A stretch of DNA of 64,000 bases from Smittia aterrima. Its lineage: Eukaryota; Arthropoda; Insecta; Diptera; Chironomidae. This document shows, piece by piece, positions 47,546-59,672 of the stretch. Below the pieces are notes generated by a model. That model was not told the origin of the DNA and did not search any database. It was given only the letters and a program-made list of their open reading frames with translations. The stretch covers positions 10,850,854 through 10,914,853 of the forward strand of contig CP093830.1 in NCBI GenBank assembly GCA_033063855.1. Reading direction: 5' to 3'. The position numbers and the translations under genes were made by a program. The stretch's first letter is position 1. Every line of letters starts with the position of its first letter.

Positions 47546-50362
47546 AAAGTTTAATTTCAACATTTCCTTGTTTTTCATTTTCTTCTTCTTTCAATTTCTG
47601 GATATTAAATCTTTGTTCTCCATTCCAGTCGTCAATTCCTTTACGCTAATGAAAAAGTTTGTTTTTACTGAGAGAGAAGTTTTGCTTTGCTGATAGAATT
47701 GTCAGAAGTTTGTTGACACATCTGTCATTGCGTAATTCGTGTGTCGAAGAAAGTAATAAACAACGTCATATTCCAAGATTGTTTTTGCCGAAAAACTTTC
47801 ATCCTCAGACACGCAAAAAGCAAATCCTTCGGAACGTGTCATAATAAAACAAAATATCAAATCGGATAAGCTTCTGACTCATAAAACAAATGAAAATTTG
47901 GTTTGGTAAGAGCATGAAGGGATGCGAGTCATTTGGGCGAGCATAATTTCTGCTTGTGCCAGTTCCGATGTTGTGCAAGATGAAAAATTGCACGAATGAT
48001 AAAGATAAAGCGTTATTTGCAACTTCCTATGAACGCAAACAAACACACAGGCGGCAGTCTAGCGATGAAGGCATTGTAGCAGGAAAAGAGCAACGAGCAA
48101 CATAAATTAAAATTAATGAAACATAAACAACAATTTTCATGAGGAAATTTTTCTTTTTGTCTCATGCGCCAAGGCCTTCATCTTTGTTCCATTAAAATAT
48201 CAACAAAGCCTCTGTGTCGTCGTTTGCCATCCTCGGAGTAATTCTTCCTATTCACATATTTTAGCCCTGTTGTTCTATCTAATCAAATTACAATTTATGA
48301 GCTCCAAACAAAACCGTTTAAACAACGGGAAAAGATTCGTGGATAAGCAAAAAAGTTTTGCTGATAATTCGTGTTTGACTTTTATGACACGACGTGAACG
48401 TTTTGCTGACGCTGTCGTCCATGTGTGGTCAGCAATAACAATTGTGCTCTTTATATCAACGAGGAAGTCCGCAATCAACACTGGGATGGGAGAGTTGGGG
48501 TGATAACCTTCAAAAGACTCATCAACAACAGGAGAGACGGCGAAAGCCATTAAATTTTTATCTCGAGTCTAAGCACCTTTAATTAAAGTTCATAACAGAT
48601 CCTCATCTCATCTTCACTTCTCCCCTCAGGGCAGCGCTGGCTACCTTCTCTCCCTTTCATTGTTCACTTTTTTATTGTTTTTCCTGCGAAGGAAAATATC
48701 TCTTTCAATGGTTTTTAGCTCCTCATCTGCCTTCAGTTGAAATCAATATTGATTTTCAATTAAAACGAGCTCTAGCCGCGTCGATGGGTTTCAAATGTAA
48801 ACAATTTCCATTTGCGGATGATTTCGATGGATGAAAATCAAACTTTTCTATTTCCAACGCGATTCTCATCGAAACGCAAAAGTTTCTATGAAAAGACATT
48901 TGTTCGTTTCAACAGTTCACTGGACTTGCTGAACGTGACAAAAATAAAATGATTCAGCGAGCGACAGCAAAGGTTTCAATCCACAGCCATTTACAGTTCG
49001 TTTAACGTTTCATTACTGCAGCCAAAGCTTTTTTATGATAAATTGCAATGTGACGCTTCAGCGATCATTAAAACTGTCGGCGGATGAGTTTGCTTGTTGG
49101 CAAAAGAGTTTACAATGTTTAAAATAATATTTACGATTGAGATTGATTTTTGGATATTGACAAAACGTTGTTCCCTCAAATTGTTAAAGACATCTTGTTC
49201 CAAGAATTCTTTTTTCAATAAATAACTTCTTCTAACTTTTAAATCGAATTAGAGAAACTTTTCTTTAGAAATAAAAGTCCATGAGCGAAGCTGTCGATTT
49301 CAGGTCAGTTACATTCTTCTTAATGTGATTTTAACTGCAAAGTTTGGTCTGGAGAGTTAATCTGCTTGTGACGACGGTCGGTGGGAAGTTATTAGAAAAT
49401 TTCTCCTCATTATTCTCAACCTCATTTTGAAGTCTCAGACTTCATTTCTCTCAAGCAAACTTGATGACATTTTAATTATTTTTCTTCCAGTTCTCGTTGT
49501 TAGGGAAATATTTAAGCTTCGCTCGGTTGTCAACAAGTAAATGAAGTCTTTGATTCTCGCTGCATAGCAAAATGTTTCTCTCTTCCTCTTGACCTGTTTC
49601 AGTCGTTTTAAAGTCACAAACTGAGTTGTTGAAGACGTTGCTATCATTAACAATTACATTTAAAATGCCAGAGCAACGTCATCTGATCTCCAAAGGATTA
49701 TAGCGACGAGTTTAAAGAATGTCAGCGCTTGTCACAAAAATATGAAAGAGAAACTTTCATCATAGCGAAATGACGGAAAACTCATTAAGTTCTGAGCTCG
49801 TCTCTTCATCACTGCAAAGCAAAATAATAATTTAAGTAGATGCAACAAAGCGCTTATGAACGGATGATGCTTATTAATGAGCTTTTCCGTAGCTGTTCGC
49901 GAGTTTATTAATAATTTTTTTTATAGCCAAAGCACTTTTCATACTTTGTCTCATAAGTTTTATTATTGTGATCATAAACTCGTGGAAATTGAGTTCGATA
50001 GACAAACATTATCCGATAAGTTATGAGCTCATTTTTAATATCAGTTTTAAGACATCGGCGATGATTTCTCGTTGTTGTGTGACATGTCTGGAAAAATTCA
50101 GAAATTGAGTTACAAAATATAAAATAAAGAAGTTTGTAGCTTATTTAAAGAGCTTCATAATATAAAATTATGTTCGCGTAAGGTTTCATAGTTAAAGAGA
50201 AATTAACATTTTAGGTTTGTGAGGTTTACCTGAAATTTTCAAATTCTCTACAAAAATATTTTTACGACTTTGTAGAGATCTCACCCTGAACGGCTAATAA
50301 GATAATTAAATGAATAGACAACTCCAGGCCTCGCAAATCGTTTCTTACTCGAAAGTGTAGTA
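47546..50362. other. Gene-poor stretch between Beat copy B and the helicase
   Basis: About 2.8 kb with no recognisable exon. Opposite-strand frames at 48270-48503 and 48275-48550 overlap each other and have no domain. The promoter of the helicase should lie near its right end. Confidence 0.5.
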
Positions 50363-52512
50363 ATGTATTCGTCCTATGTAAGCATTGAACATGAATTCTT
50401 GTTCCTAAATTAATTTTTTTTTATCAAAATTTCTCATATCAGAATCCAGTGACATCGTCTGTTCTCTTCAACCATCATTGTTATGATTTACTTGATCTCG
50501 GCTGGAACTCAAAGAAACTCACCAGAGATAATAAAACCTTTAGGAACAGTGTCACGTAAGTTATAACAAATCCGAATTCCTAAATAGTAAAAATTAACAT
50601 TTTGTTTTGCAGAGCTCTCAGCTACAGCAATGATCAAATTGACAACAATCGAGTTACTCAACTAATGCTGGCAATACAATTTGAATTCGCGTCGTCAAAA
50701 GATCTCGAATACTTTCCCAATGTGGAGATCCAACGATTTAGAGGAAATCTTTTCATTAAATTGAAAGCTGAAGAATTGAAAGAAGAACCAGCTGATCTAA
50801 AACAAACAATTATTTGCCTGAGACTTGGAAAACAAAAACCAATTTTCGGTATAATCAAAGAATTTAAGCGAGATTTCGTTTTTTTTCGCCTCTACGATGA
50901 TCAATGGATCAACACTCGCCTTGCTTACGATATCACGTTTATGCCTAGCGACATGTCTCTTACTCTTGGATACTCAGCTTTGGAGAGGATCCATCAATTG
51001 AAGCTCACTGAGTATTTCTGTGACTTCAAGAGCGATTCATTAATTGAAAGAGCTGAAGATCTCTTTAGATTGGAGCTGTTGGATCATGACGAAGATTCTT
51101 TAGATACTGAAAATTACTCGAAGATAATCAACTTTGATTGGATCAACGATAACATTCAGAACAATGAAGAGCAAAAGTTGTCAGTTAAGAATATTGTTAA
51201 TTGTACATCTCATCCTTTTCCTTTCGTTGTTTTTGGACCACCAGGAACCGGCAAGACGACAGTTCTGGTTGAAGCAATTGCACAGATTCTAGAGAAAAAG
51301 CCTAGTTCGTCAATACTTGTCACCGCTCAATCAAATAGCGCTTGTAATGAAATCAGCTCGCGACTTATCTCATTACTTTCAAATAGTTTACATAAAATGA
51401 TAAGACTTCTCAAGCAAAAGAACACTGAAATTCCTTCAGATGTTGAGCCAATAGCCGATTCCATGCAAAAAATTCGTCATCGCATCGATCCGATGAAAAA
51501 ACTAGAAAAAGATCATGTAAATGCACAGATTCAAAGCATCTTTAACGAAAAGAAAGTCATAATCGCAACACTTGTTACCTGTGTTCAGATTGATAGATAC
51601 AAAAGAAAATTTGATTATATTTTCATCGATGAGTGTGGTTCAGCATCGGAGCCAGAAGCTTTGATTCCTATCATGACATATGCGTTCAACCTTTCTTCTA
51701 TCAAATCAAATGTGATTCTTTTCGGTGATCATAAACAACTCGGACCTGTCATAAACTCGAAAATCGCAGAAAAGCTTGGCCTAGGAGTCAGCTTGATGGA
51801 AAGAATCATGTCAAAGCCTCGTTATCAAGCCAATCCAAGCTTTAACACCGACTATGTTGTTCAGCTTCGCGACAATTATCGGTCGCATCCTGCAATCCTC
51901 GATTTCTCAAACAAACAATTTTACAATTCGTTGCTTCGACCAATGATGTCGGAAGAGGATCAACAATGGGCGAAAGGTTGGAGTTTCCTTTCCAACAAAT
52001 TCTTTCCGATCTTGTTCCACACTTCCAATGATACGAGCGAACTTGATAACAATGGAAGTAGCTTCAATACTGCTGAAGCCACCATCGTTAAAACTTACAT
52101 CACTAACTTGTTAAAACATCGAATGAATGGACGTCAGATCGAAGCTGAAGACATCGGAGTCGTCACACCATACACAGCACAGAAACGTGAACTAAAACGC
52201 GTTCTTAACAAGAAAAGAGTTGAAGTTGGATCAACTGAAAATTTCCAAGGTCGAGAGAAGAAGATCATGATTATGTCAACTGTTCGTTCGCATTCCAACT
52301 CGATTGGATTCCTCAACAATCCCAAGCGTCTTAACGTAATGCTCACTCGTGCTAAACATCTTTTGATCATCATTGGAAATCCGACGACGCTTGAGATGGA
52401 TCCGTTGTGGCAAGCGTTGATCGAATACTGCCGCAGCAACGGAGCTATGACTGAAGAATTTAAAACTAGTGGAAAAAAATCGAAATCAAAAATTAAGAAG
52501 AAAGCAAAATAA
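50363..52512 (+). CDS. MOV10/Armitage-like superfamily 1 RNA helicase, short form
   Basis: The main exon is 50613-52512. An upstream exon at 50443-50555 (FNHHCYDLLDLGWNSKKLTR) joins it in phase 2. A tiny first exon, 50363-50377 (MYSSY), is tentative. Total is about 675 residues. Helicase motifs in order: GPPGTGKTT (about residue 252), DECGSASEPEAL (383), GDHKQLGP (415), DNYRSHPAI (464), GSTENFQGRE (583) and NVMLTRAKH (619). The wording NEEQKLSVKNI before motif I and EPE after the Walker B box are typical of MOV10/Armitage rather than UPF1. Family members are ATP-driven 5'-3' RNA helicases acting in small-RNA (piRNA/RISC) pathways and transposon or virus control. MOV10 and Armitage are about 1000-1200 residues; this one lacks most of the N-terminal part, so it is either a shortened paralogue or has unseen upstream exons. 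It lies between islands X1 and X3 of the right side, with no counterpart on the left. Confidence 0.88.
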
Positions 52513-52734
52513 CTTTGAATTTAATACCAAACAATTTCTGGTACGTAAGTTTAATTAATAATTTCAATCTGTTAGTTGAAGTAGTTTTCCTTATTTCCCA
52601 AAGTCGAAATATGTTAAACTTTTGTACACTTCTTTCATTTTTATAAACAAACAATTTAATAATTTCAAACTAATTTATTTATTGCGCTGAGTTTAAGAAA
52701 GCACGTGAACTCGAATAAGAAATCCCCACTGCTT
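52513..52734. other. 3' flank of the helicase gene
   Basis: AT-rich DNA following the stop codon. I see no canonical AATAAA on the plus strand; the 3' end is not located. Confidence 0.4.
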
Positions 52735-53061
52735 TCAACAATAATTGCCAAACCTGAATTGATTTCGTTGGTCAAAGTGTTCGTGTAAGAAAGTTTCGAA
52801 ATCTGCTCGACCTTCAAAACTAAAACAATCGATTTTCCAACATGCGTGATTGATTAAAAACATTTTCAAAGGAAGCAAAGAAGTAAAGAAGGACATCGTC
52901 ACAATCTGGTAAATGTAGTTGGGAATCCAATTGAGCGAGAAGCCTTCGAAAGGCAATAAAACGATGTAACTGTTGAGAATCAAATGATAATGATTATTTT
53001 CAGAAAAAAAACACTGCGACCGTTGTAGCTCAAACAATTCAAGTACTTTCAAAAACGACAA
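52735..53061 (-). pseudogene. Possible odorant-receptor exon relic
   Basis: A 108-codon frame without an ATG (it opens with TTG just after a stop). Its middle part reads like the centre of an insect odorant receptor: LNSYIVLLPFEGFSLNWIPN, then YIYQIVTMSFFTSLLPLKMF and LINHACWKIDCF, ending FLHEHFDQRNQF before a GTTTGG donor. The pattern of a Pro-Phe pair, a Tyr-x-x-Gln near the start of a membrane segment, and a His-containing loop is common in that family. No other receptor exons can be joined on either side, so if real this is an isolated fragment. An unrelated membrane protein or chance cannot be excluded. Confidence 0.33.
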
Positions 53062-53384
53062 TGAACGTCAACAATGATTCCTCTTTGAAATATTTGTTTG
53101 TGAGTTCTTCTGTGTCCAGGTCTGCGCTGTCGGATTTCCTGTTAATTGAATTGACAAAGGAACAATCGCAATATAATCTAATTGAGTTGAAACCTCTCAA
53201 TCGTGATTCTTTTAACCAATGACTCCAAACGAGGATAGAACAAAGCCACTTTAACTGCAGCTAATCAAAACAATTTTGAATGTCAAGAGGATTCTCATCC
53301 GACTATCGACGAAGGTCAATCACTTTTATCCATTTCTTGAAGCTGAAAATATTTTACAAACCTTTTATGTCTTTCAATTCACAT

Positions 53385-53672
53385 CTGGTTTCATTCTGCA
53401 TTTACAGAAATGAGAAATTAATTTTATCCGGTTGATTAGGCAATAGTTTTATGTTATCTCCCGAGCAGAAGGCAAAGAGAGGAAGAGCATGTGAAGGCGA
53501 AATGTGAAACAGTGTTCAGTGAGGTGATTCATCTATGTATAACATCCCAATAAAACGATAATGGATTTTATTGGAAGCTGAATCCTTTGAATCGAAGGAT
53601 TATTCTGGGAACGTTTGGGTTCCGGTGAGAGAATGTACATTAATTTGTTGAAATGATAAATTGCTAAAGGAT
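53385..53672 (-). repeat. Inverted-repeat island X3, right copy
   Basis: Partner of 1955-2240. It lies about 6 kb beyond the 3' end of Beat copy B, with the helicase gene between. The inner 220 bases are nearly identical to the left copy; differences cluster at both ends (for example an extra segment around 53405-53415). Confidence 0.85.
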
Positions 53673-55396
53673 CTAACGATGAATTCACAGAAAAAGAAAA
53701 GTTTGTATGTTTCCAATCAATTCATGTCTCAACATTAAATTCCAATGAACCAGATGTAGCAATTTATTTGTCCAATTATCGAAATTTGCTATTCAAATTC
53801 GAATGAATTTCTGATTTGCTTGTTGTGTAAACGATAATTGAGATTTCATAGCACTCGAGCGTGAAAAATTTCAATTTATTTCAAGGTTTTATTAAATTAT
53901 GATAAAATTATTAATTTTCCCTTTCACGAGCCGGTGAAGAGTGAACTAGGAAAAGATTTACCGCTAGGAAGATCAAAAAAATGTTTAATGGAAAAACTTT
54001 CATCACTAGAACTAAAAACTTTAAAGAAGAATTTTCACAGGAAAATTAAAATTAAACACACTTTCGTAATTCTATCGTAAATTCCTTTATTGTTTTACTC
54101 TTAATGGGTTTCGGGTTGAAGCAGTAAAAGAATAGCTGCAAACTTTATGGTTAACGAGGAAATATTAAAGCGCGTTTCTTTATCGCTCATAATAATCGCG
54201 CGATGAGAGAAGTTGCAACGAAGCTTTAGCTCGTAATCAAACATTTATAATCTCAAACTTTTAATAGCTTAAAGGGTGAAAAGCTCGAATATCTCTCTTA
54301 TCGTAATAAACGCGAGTAATCAAGTAATTAATGTAATCGCTTTGTTTCATTACCAAAAGTAAATCTTTAAGAAAATAGCATCGCTTAAGGCTTAAAAGAA
54401 GTTCAAGGTGAAATCTCGATCTACTCAAGAATGACCTCATTTGAAATATTTTTAAAAAGTTTTGTTTCAAATTTGTTAAACATTCAAACCAGAAAAGTTG
54501 AAACATTTTTATGTTCTCAACTTTCTAGAGAACAATGTTGAACTTTCCTATTGAACTAGCGAGAAAAATGTTTTTTAGATTAAATGCGAATTGAGGAAAA
54601 GTTCTCTCGCGGGTCATGAAAGAGAAAAGTTTTTTCTTCTGCAAATTAATTTAAATCCCCGTAAATCCTTTGGAAATTAAATTTTCCAGATGACAAAGCA
54701 TCAACGACAAAGAGAAATTCAAGCGATAAATCACGAATCAAAATTGTTTTTAAAGCAAGTTTTTAAAAGATAAACATTTTGAGTTACAGTTGATGAAACG
54801 CTGGCTCTATTGACAAAACCACTAAACATTGTTTAGTAAACAATGTTTTAATCAGAAATTCTCTCGAGGAGTTAAAATAGAATTGTTTGAATACAACAAA
54901 AGTTTGATGAGCAGATTTTCTTGTAAGTCTTTTGAGCTTTTAAATGAGAAAAGCGATTTCATTTATTCTCCAGCAAACAAACAGAAGCGAAGCTAGATTT
55001 TAATTAAAATTAAATATTTAGAGCATGTTCCTTTGACTAGGCATGGCAATGCTCTGGAGAATGTTGAAAGACAATTTTTGCTTTTCGACAGTGAAATTTA
55101 AACGCAAACAGAGTTTTACTTGTAATGAAATTAAAAATTCACGATTCCTCTTTTTGTTTGAATAATTACGTTCGCGAGTCTTTTGACAGCAAAATCCGAA
55201 ATCGTTTCTCCTCTCGAGAAGCTGCAGAATGAGCAGTTAGAGAAGAAGAATAATGAGCTGCATTTATAGGAGAAAAGCATTTTGAGACTGCAGTGACATC
55301 AATTTAATGTCAAGTTTTACTTTCGTGGGAAAACATTTTGATAATAACCCGCTAACCGAACATTGTTCTCTTTAACTAAACTCTGCTGTGAATTTT
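53673..55396. other. Gene-poor stretch between sets X and Y (right side)
   Basis: About 1.7 kb without a recognised gene. A frame at 54261-54506 (minus) has no signature. A perfect 12-bp inverted repeat with a single-base spacer lies at 54824-54848. Confidence 0.5.
54824..54848. other. Perfect 12-bp inverted repeat
   Basis: aaacattgttta and taaacaatgttt are exact reverse complements around one base. The arms are AT-rich; it could extrude a small cruciform or bind a dimeric factor, but no role is evident. Confidence 0.65.
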
Positions 55397-56642
55397 TAAT
55401 GAGTTCACATTGAGTGCGCCCACATCGTCGATTCTCGCCTTCACATGAAAAACTATTAATTTGGCAAATTATTCATGAAGCTGAATTTATCTCTAAAATC
55501 ATTATCCACAGTTGAAAGCGTTTGCAGCTGCTGCAGCGATTGCTGAATGAAAACAATTTGCCAAAACTTTATTGCTTCGCATTTTTATTCGTGGAAACTG
55601 TTGGAGATAATGAATTGTTCGATCTGCTTTAAAGTTTAAAGTTTGTCTCGAGTGAAGGAAAAGGAAACACAATTTCATCTTTGATAAGAAGACGAACACG
55701 ACTTTGAGATTATCTTTAGTCAGATTTCATCAGAGATTAGCTGAAATGTGCGACGTTTGTTGAGTAAAATTACCGACATCAGCATTCATTCCTCGAGGGT
55801 TGGAAAGTTAATTAAAGCTCGAACGCATGACAAAACATGTCAAAACGTATCACGACTTCTCAGAGCTCTCTTCATGTCGTGAATTGACTGCCGAAATATT
55901 TTACGTAACTCGATAAGCGTCTCAGGTTGCGACTTTAATACCTTCGAGATTAGTTAACACATCGCGAGATGTTCATCGTTCGCGGAGATGAAGACGAAAC
56001 GGAAATCATTCGAATTAATTTTCGTCATGCGAGTTGACGAGACGATTCACATTTCCTCTCCTCGCTTTTCACGCTTCCTTCGATATCGATCGTGAGCTTT
56101 AAGAAGAAGTTAGCTTATTGCGAAATAAAATTGAATAAATTTTCTCTTGAAAGGGTGAAAATGTTTTCGTTTGTTTCCTTTCACTCGCACATCTAATTTT
56201 GTGTTCATCCGCTCTGACGTGTTCATCATGCTCTCTCAACTTTTTTCACATGAAAAGGAAATTCTAAATGAAAAGGCAGAGTTGCAATTCAATTTATTTA
56301 CATCAAAAATGCTCATTTTGATGTTTCTTGTTTGCTTTACTCCTTCAATGCTTGTATCTCGATGTCAAGTTGAGCTGAACATGTGAGCAAAGTTGACTTG
56401 AATCAGCAAACATGAAAATATCGGAAAATATTTTTAAAACTCTTCCACCTTCGTCAGCATTTACTTCATTCACAGAGATATTAAGTTATTAAAAAAATCT
56501 TTTGTTTAAAAAGTCATGCAATTCCCAGAAGAGACAGCAGCTTTCCATCCATTCAATATTTGCAATAAAACTTTTTCCGCTCGTTACAGTTGACAAACAG
56601 AAAATATTTTTGTACGAAAACAAAACGAACTCGAACTGCAAA
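55397..56642 (+). repeat. Inverted-repeat island Y3, right copy
   Basis: Partner of 38512-39803. The 71-codon frame at 56171-56386 and the 65-codon frame at 55502-55699 are identical to those in the left copy. The outer part, 56400-56642, is more diverged. Confidence 0.9.
56309..56382 (+). CDS. Possible signal-peptide exon in island Y3 (right copy)
   Basis: Same 24-codon exon as at 38817-38890 (MLILMFLVCFTPSMLVS, RCQVELN) ending at a GTGAGC donor in phase 2. On this side the gene would continue to the right. No partner exon is visible before the window ends, so the rest of the gene, if real, would lie beyond 64 kb across a very long intron. Confidence is low because a single short exon can arise by chance. 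Confidence 0.38.
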
Positions 56643-57382
56643 CAAGAGGAAAACAATAAACCAACGATGCATTCCTTTTATTCTCCTACCTAACCCAACA
56701 AGAGCGTTTTTCAGCCTACACTCGAAAATGTAAATGTAAAAACCAAAGCGATTTTAATTAATCGTAATTGGTTATGTACCAATTGGACGAATAGGTCAAT
56801 TGTTAGTAAAAGTTGAACAAACAAAATGAAGGATTGACTTTCCAACAAGGAATTCATAAATTGTAATTTGTATCAGGACATCGAGACCCAAACTCAAATT
56901 TATTCAAGAAGTCAGCAAAATTCGTCCACAAAGATAATCTTCGGACGTTTCTATCTCAACAAGGATTCAATTGAAAAGCAGAAACCAGTGAGACGTGAAG
57001 AAATATTGTCGTTGAATAATGAACAAGACTTTCTATTGCTTTAGATAAAAGTTTTATCAACTGATACCTTGAGGAGAGAAATTCAAATTGGAGGAGCATT
57101 TCCAATGATTCGAACGCATTTCTCATTCTGAGTGTATTTCACTGAAATTTATTCGCAACATTTTCTCAGTTGACATACGGACGAGTAGTTTTGTATCTTC
57201 GAGATCTTTGGAATGATTATCCAATTTGTTATGAAAAAGTCAATTTTTCACTACCGACGTTTCTTGATTTTCTTTTTCGTTTTGCATGGATCAATAATTT
57301 GAAATGGAAGTCAAATATGTTGAGGAAACTTTCAAGAAGCAATCTCGTTCAAACTTATTTTCAATTCCATTTGATCAATGCA
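56643..57382. other. Unmatched spacer inside set Y, right
   Basis: About 0.7 kb between island Y3 and the TIR element. A 71-codon frame at 57170-57385 (plus) runs to the element edge; it has no family signature. Confidence 0.5.
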
Positions 57383-58674
57383 TAAGGAATGTGATTCATA
57401 AAAATCCGCCAATTTTAAAGAGCTGTAACTTTTTAGTATTTATTTGAAATCAATCGATGTTTTTTTTAATTGCAGGCTACTTTCAATAAAAGTATTTCTG
57501 CATATAACCTTTTTCTAGTTTTATCATATTGTGTTTACTACAGCGCGATTAGTGATAGGCTCTCCATCTTGATTTTTCCAAATCACTCGAAAAAATCTCG
57601 AATTCAAAACTTTTTACAGTTTAGAGCTAAAAATCTTATGAAAACTAATAATTAAATACTTTTATTTGATAGTTTGGGACCTTGTTTCATTAAAAAGAAT
57701 AATATCTTTTATTATAAACATGATAGCAATGAAAATTTCAGGAAACAAATGTTCACCAACCGACAACAAAAAAACAGATATGTTCGAAGAGAAACTGTAA
57801 TTTTTTTAGAAATTGTTACTGTGAGAGTCGAAAGATAAATAAAATTAAATTCTAGAAAGAACAAGTGAAAGAAAAATGATAAAAAGTCATATCAAAATAA
57901 ACAAGAATTACTAACCGAGAGCTAGAACTTTGAGCCACGACTTTTGATTCGATTTCTGTCAAACTTGTTCCTAGGCAACACAAAAACTCTTAAAATAAGT
58001 TTTTAACCAAGTTTGACTATTAATTTTGTTTCTAGAATGAATAAACTACTTATAAAGATTAAAACTCAGTGGTTTTTGTTAGAATATAAGCAACAACTCT
58101 TTGGGTTGAGAATAAGACGTAACGGTGAGCTGAGCGCCATTTTTTTGAACGTTGGATTTTTCTCATTCAAAAAAGAACATAGAACTTAACTAAACTATAT
58201 TATCTTTTATTTATTCAAAAGCTTAATGTCTCAGCTTCAATCTTGTCAATTTTTATTTTCCTTAAATTAACCTACATCGAAGAAAATCGGTTATGTTTGC
58301 AAAATGGCGTTTTTCGACAATTGATATGATCGAACAAAAAAAATGAATTTAACGTTTTTGTGAAAGATATCAATTTTTTATTTAAAGAATCTTTAAAAAC
58401 AAAGATTAACTCACAAAAATATTACTTGGTTTTTGTAAAAATGTTTTACAACTAGACGTGAGACTCGAAATTCGTTTGTACAGATCATGATAGATTGCCA
58501 TTCACTTAATGCGCTGTAGTGAACAAAATATAAGAAAATTCAAAAATTCCACAATACAACATAATTTTTGTATAAACAAGCTTGAAAATAAAAGTAAAAT
58601 CAATCAAATCCTTCGCGACATATCAAAGTTATAGCGTTTTCAAATTGGCGGATTTTTATAAAGCACATTCCTTA
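57383..58674. mobile_element. Non-autonomous TIR DNA transposon with TA target duplication
   Basis: The left end aggaatgtgattcataaaaa (57385) and the reverse complement of the right end aggaatgtgctttataaaaa (58672) continue together through tccgccaattt and taacttt, about 38 of the first 45 bases. A second strong match lies further in (tgtttactacagcgc near 57531 versus tgttcactacagcgc near 58522, read in reverse), so the inverted arms reach about 190 bp. Each end is bordered by TA, as in Tc1/mariner-type insertions. The interior (about 1288 bp in all) has no long open frame, hence no transposase. It sits between islands Y3 and Y2 on the right side and is absent from the left side. The superfamily is inferred only from the TA duplication. 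Confidence 0.82.
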
Positions 58675-59407
58675 ACTTTTCAGAAAGTTTATATTTTTCC
58701 ATCGCGTATCATGTAAGTTTGAAGAAGCATCGACGAGTCTGAGTGAATTTGATTAAATCAGAATTTGTTTTAAAACTTAACTTTGCCATTAAAAAGCTTT
58801 GAAAGTTTCAGTATTTGACCGAGCGAATATTTGAATTCGTTGTTAAATCAATTTATTCGCCATAAAACTTTGGATTTAGAGACGATCTCGAATGGATTTA
58901 TCCTTGTGATCCCTCGATGAATAGTTTTTATCGATAGAAACGTGAAACTATAATTTGGCTCGAGTCCATGAAATCGCAAAATTATTTCAATGCAATACTC
59001 GGAAGGATAGCTCGCTTCGAAAAGTTCACAACAACCTTCGTTTTCACAATAATCTGAGTATTAAAATCGTAATAAACTTTGTATTTTGTGATTGCACCAA
59101 TGAGAGTTCTCTTCAAATATCGTAAAACTATTTTCGAATCGAAACTTTTGCTCATAACTTCATGATCTGATCTTTAAATACGTCAAGCTCCCTCAATTAA
59201 AACTTTTCTCTAGTGCCTTGACTCGGAGTAACTTTGCACTTAAAGTTTTCTGTTTTGGTGTTCTTGCGTCTTTATTTTTCTCAAGATAGAAAGTTGAACA
59301 AACGTGGAGTAACTTGAGGGAGAATATTCTCAGCTCACCATGTGCCATTGTGCTCGTTCAGCACCGCAAAGCATTGGAAGAAAGTTTTAATTCAGAAAAC
59401 CTTCATA
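58675..59407. other. Unmatched spacer inside set Y, right
   Basis: About 0.7 kb between the TIR element and island Y2. No recognisable gene or repeat. Confidence 0.5.
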
Positions 59408-59672
59408 GATATTTGAAATTTATGTTGCCCTGGTGATGCTGTTTGATTATTTCTTTGTTGCGATGTGTGTAATCTCGCTTTATGTTCGATTGGGACTGCT
59501 CAGATCTCTCGTGTGCTCTGCGGTATGACACATTACGCAATTATCCTCATAATGCTGTGAACGTTCGTAATATTTTCTCAACCGTCCCTTGGCACGACCA
59601 AAAATTCAATTAACTTTCGCAAAAAGCCACAAAAAGACGAAGCTGCTTTAATTTCTCTGTGGAGAGCTTCAA
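59408..59672 (-). repeat. Inverted-repeat island Y2, right copy
   Basis: Partner of 37165-37428, nearly identical over about 260 bp. Similarity begins at tttgaaatttatgttgccct and stops near gagagcttcaatgaattcg. Confidence 0.85.
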
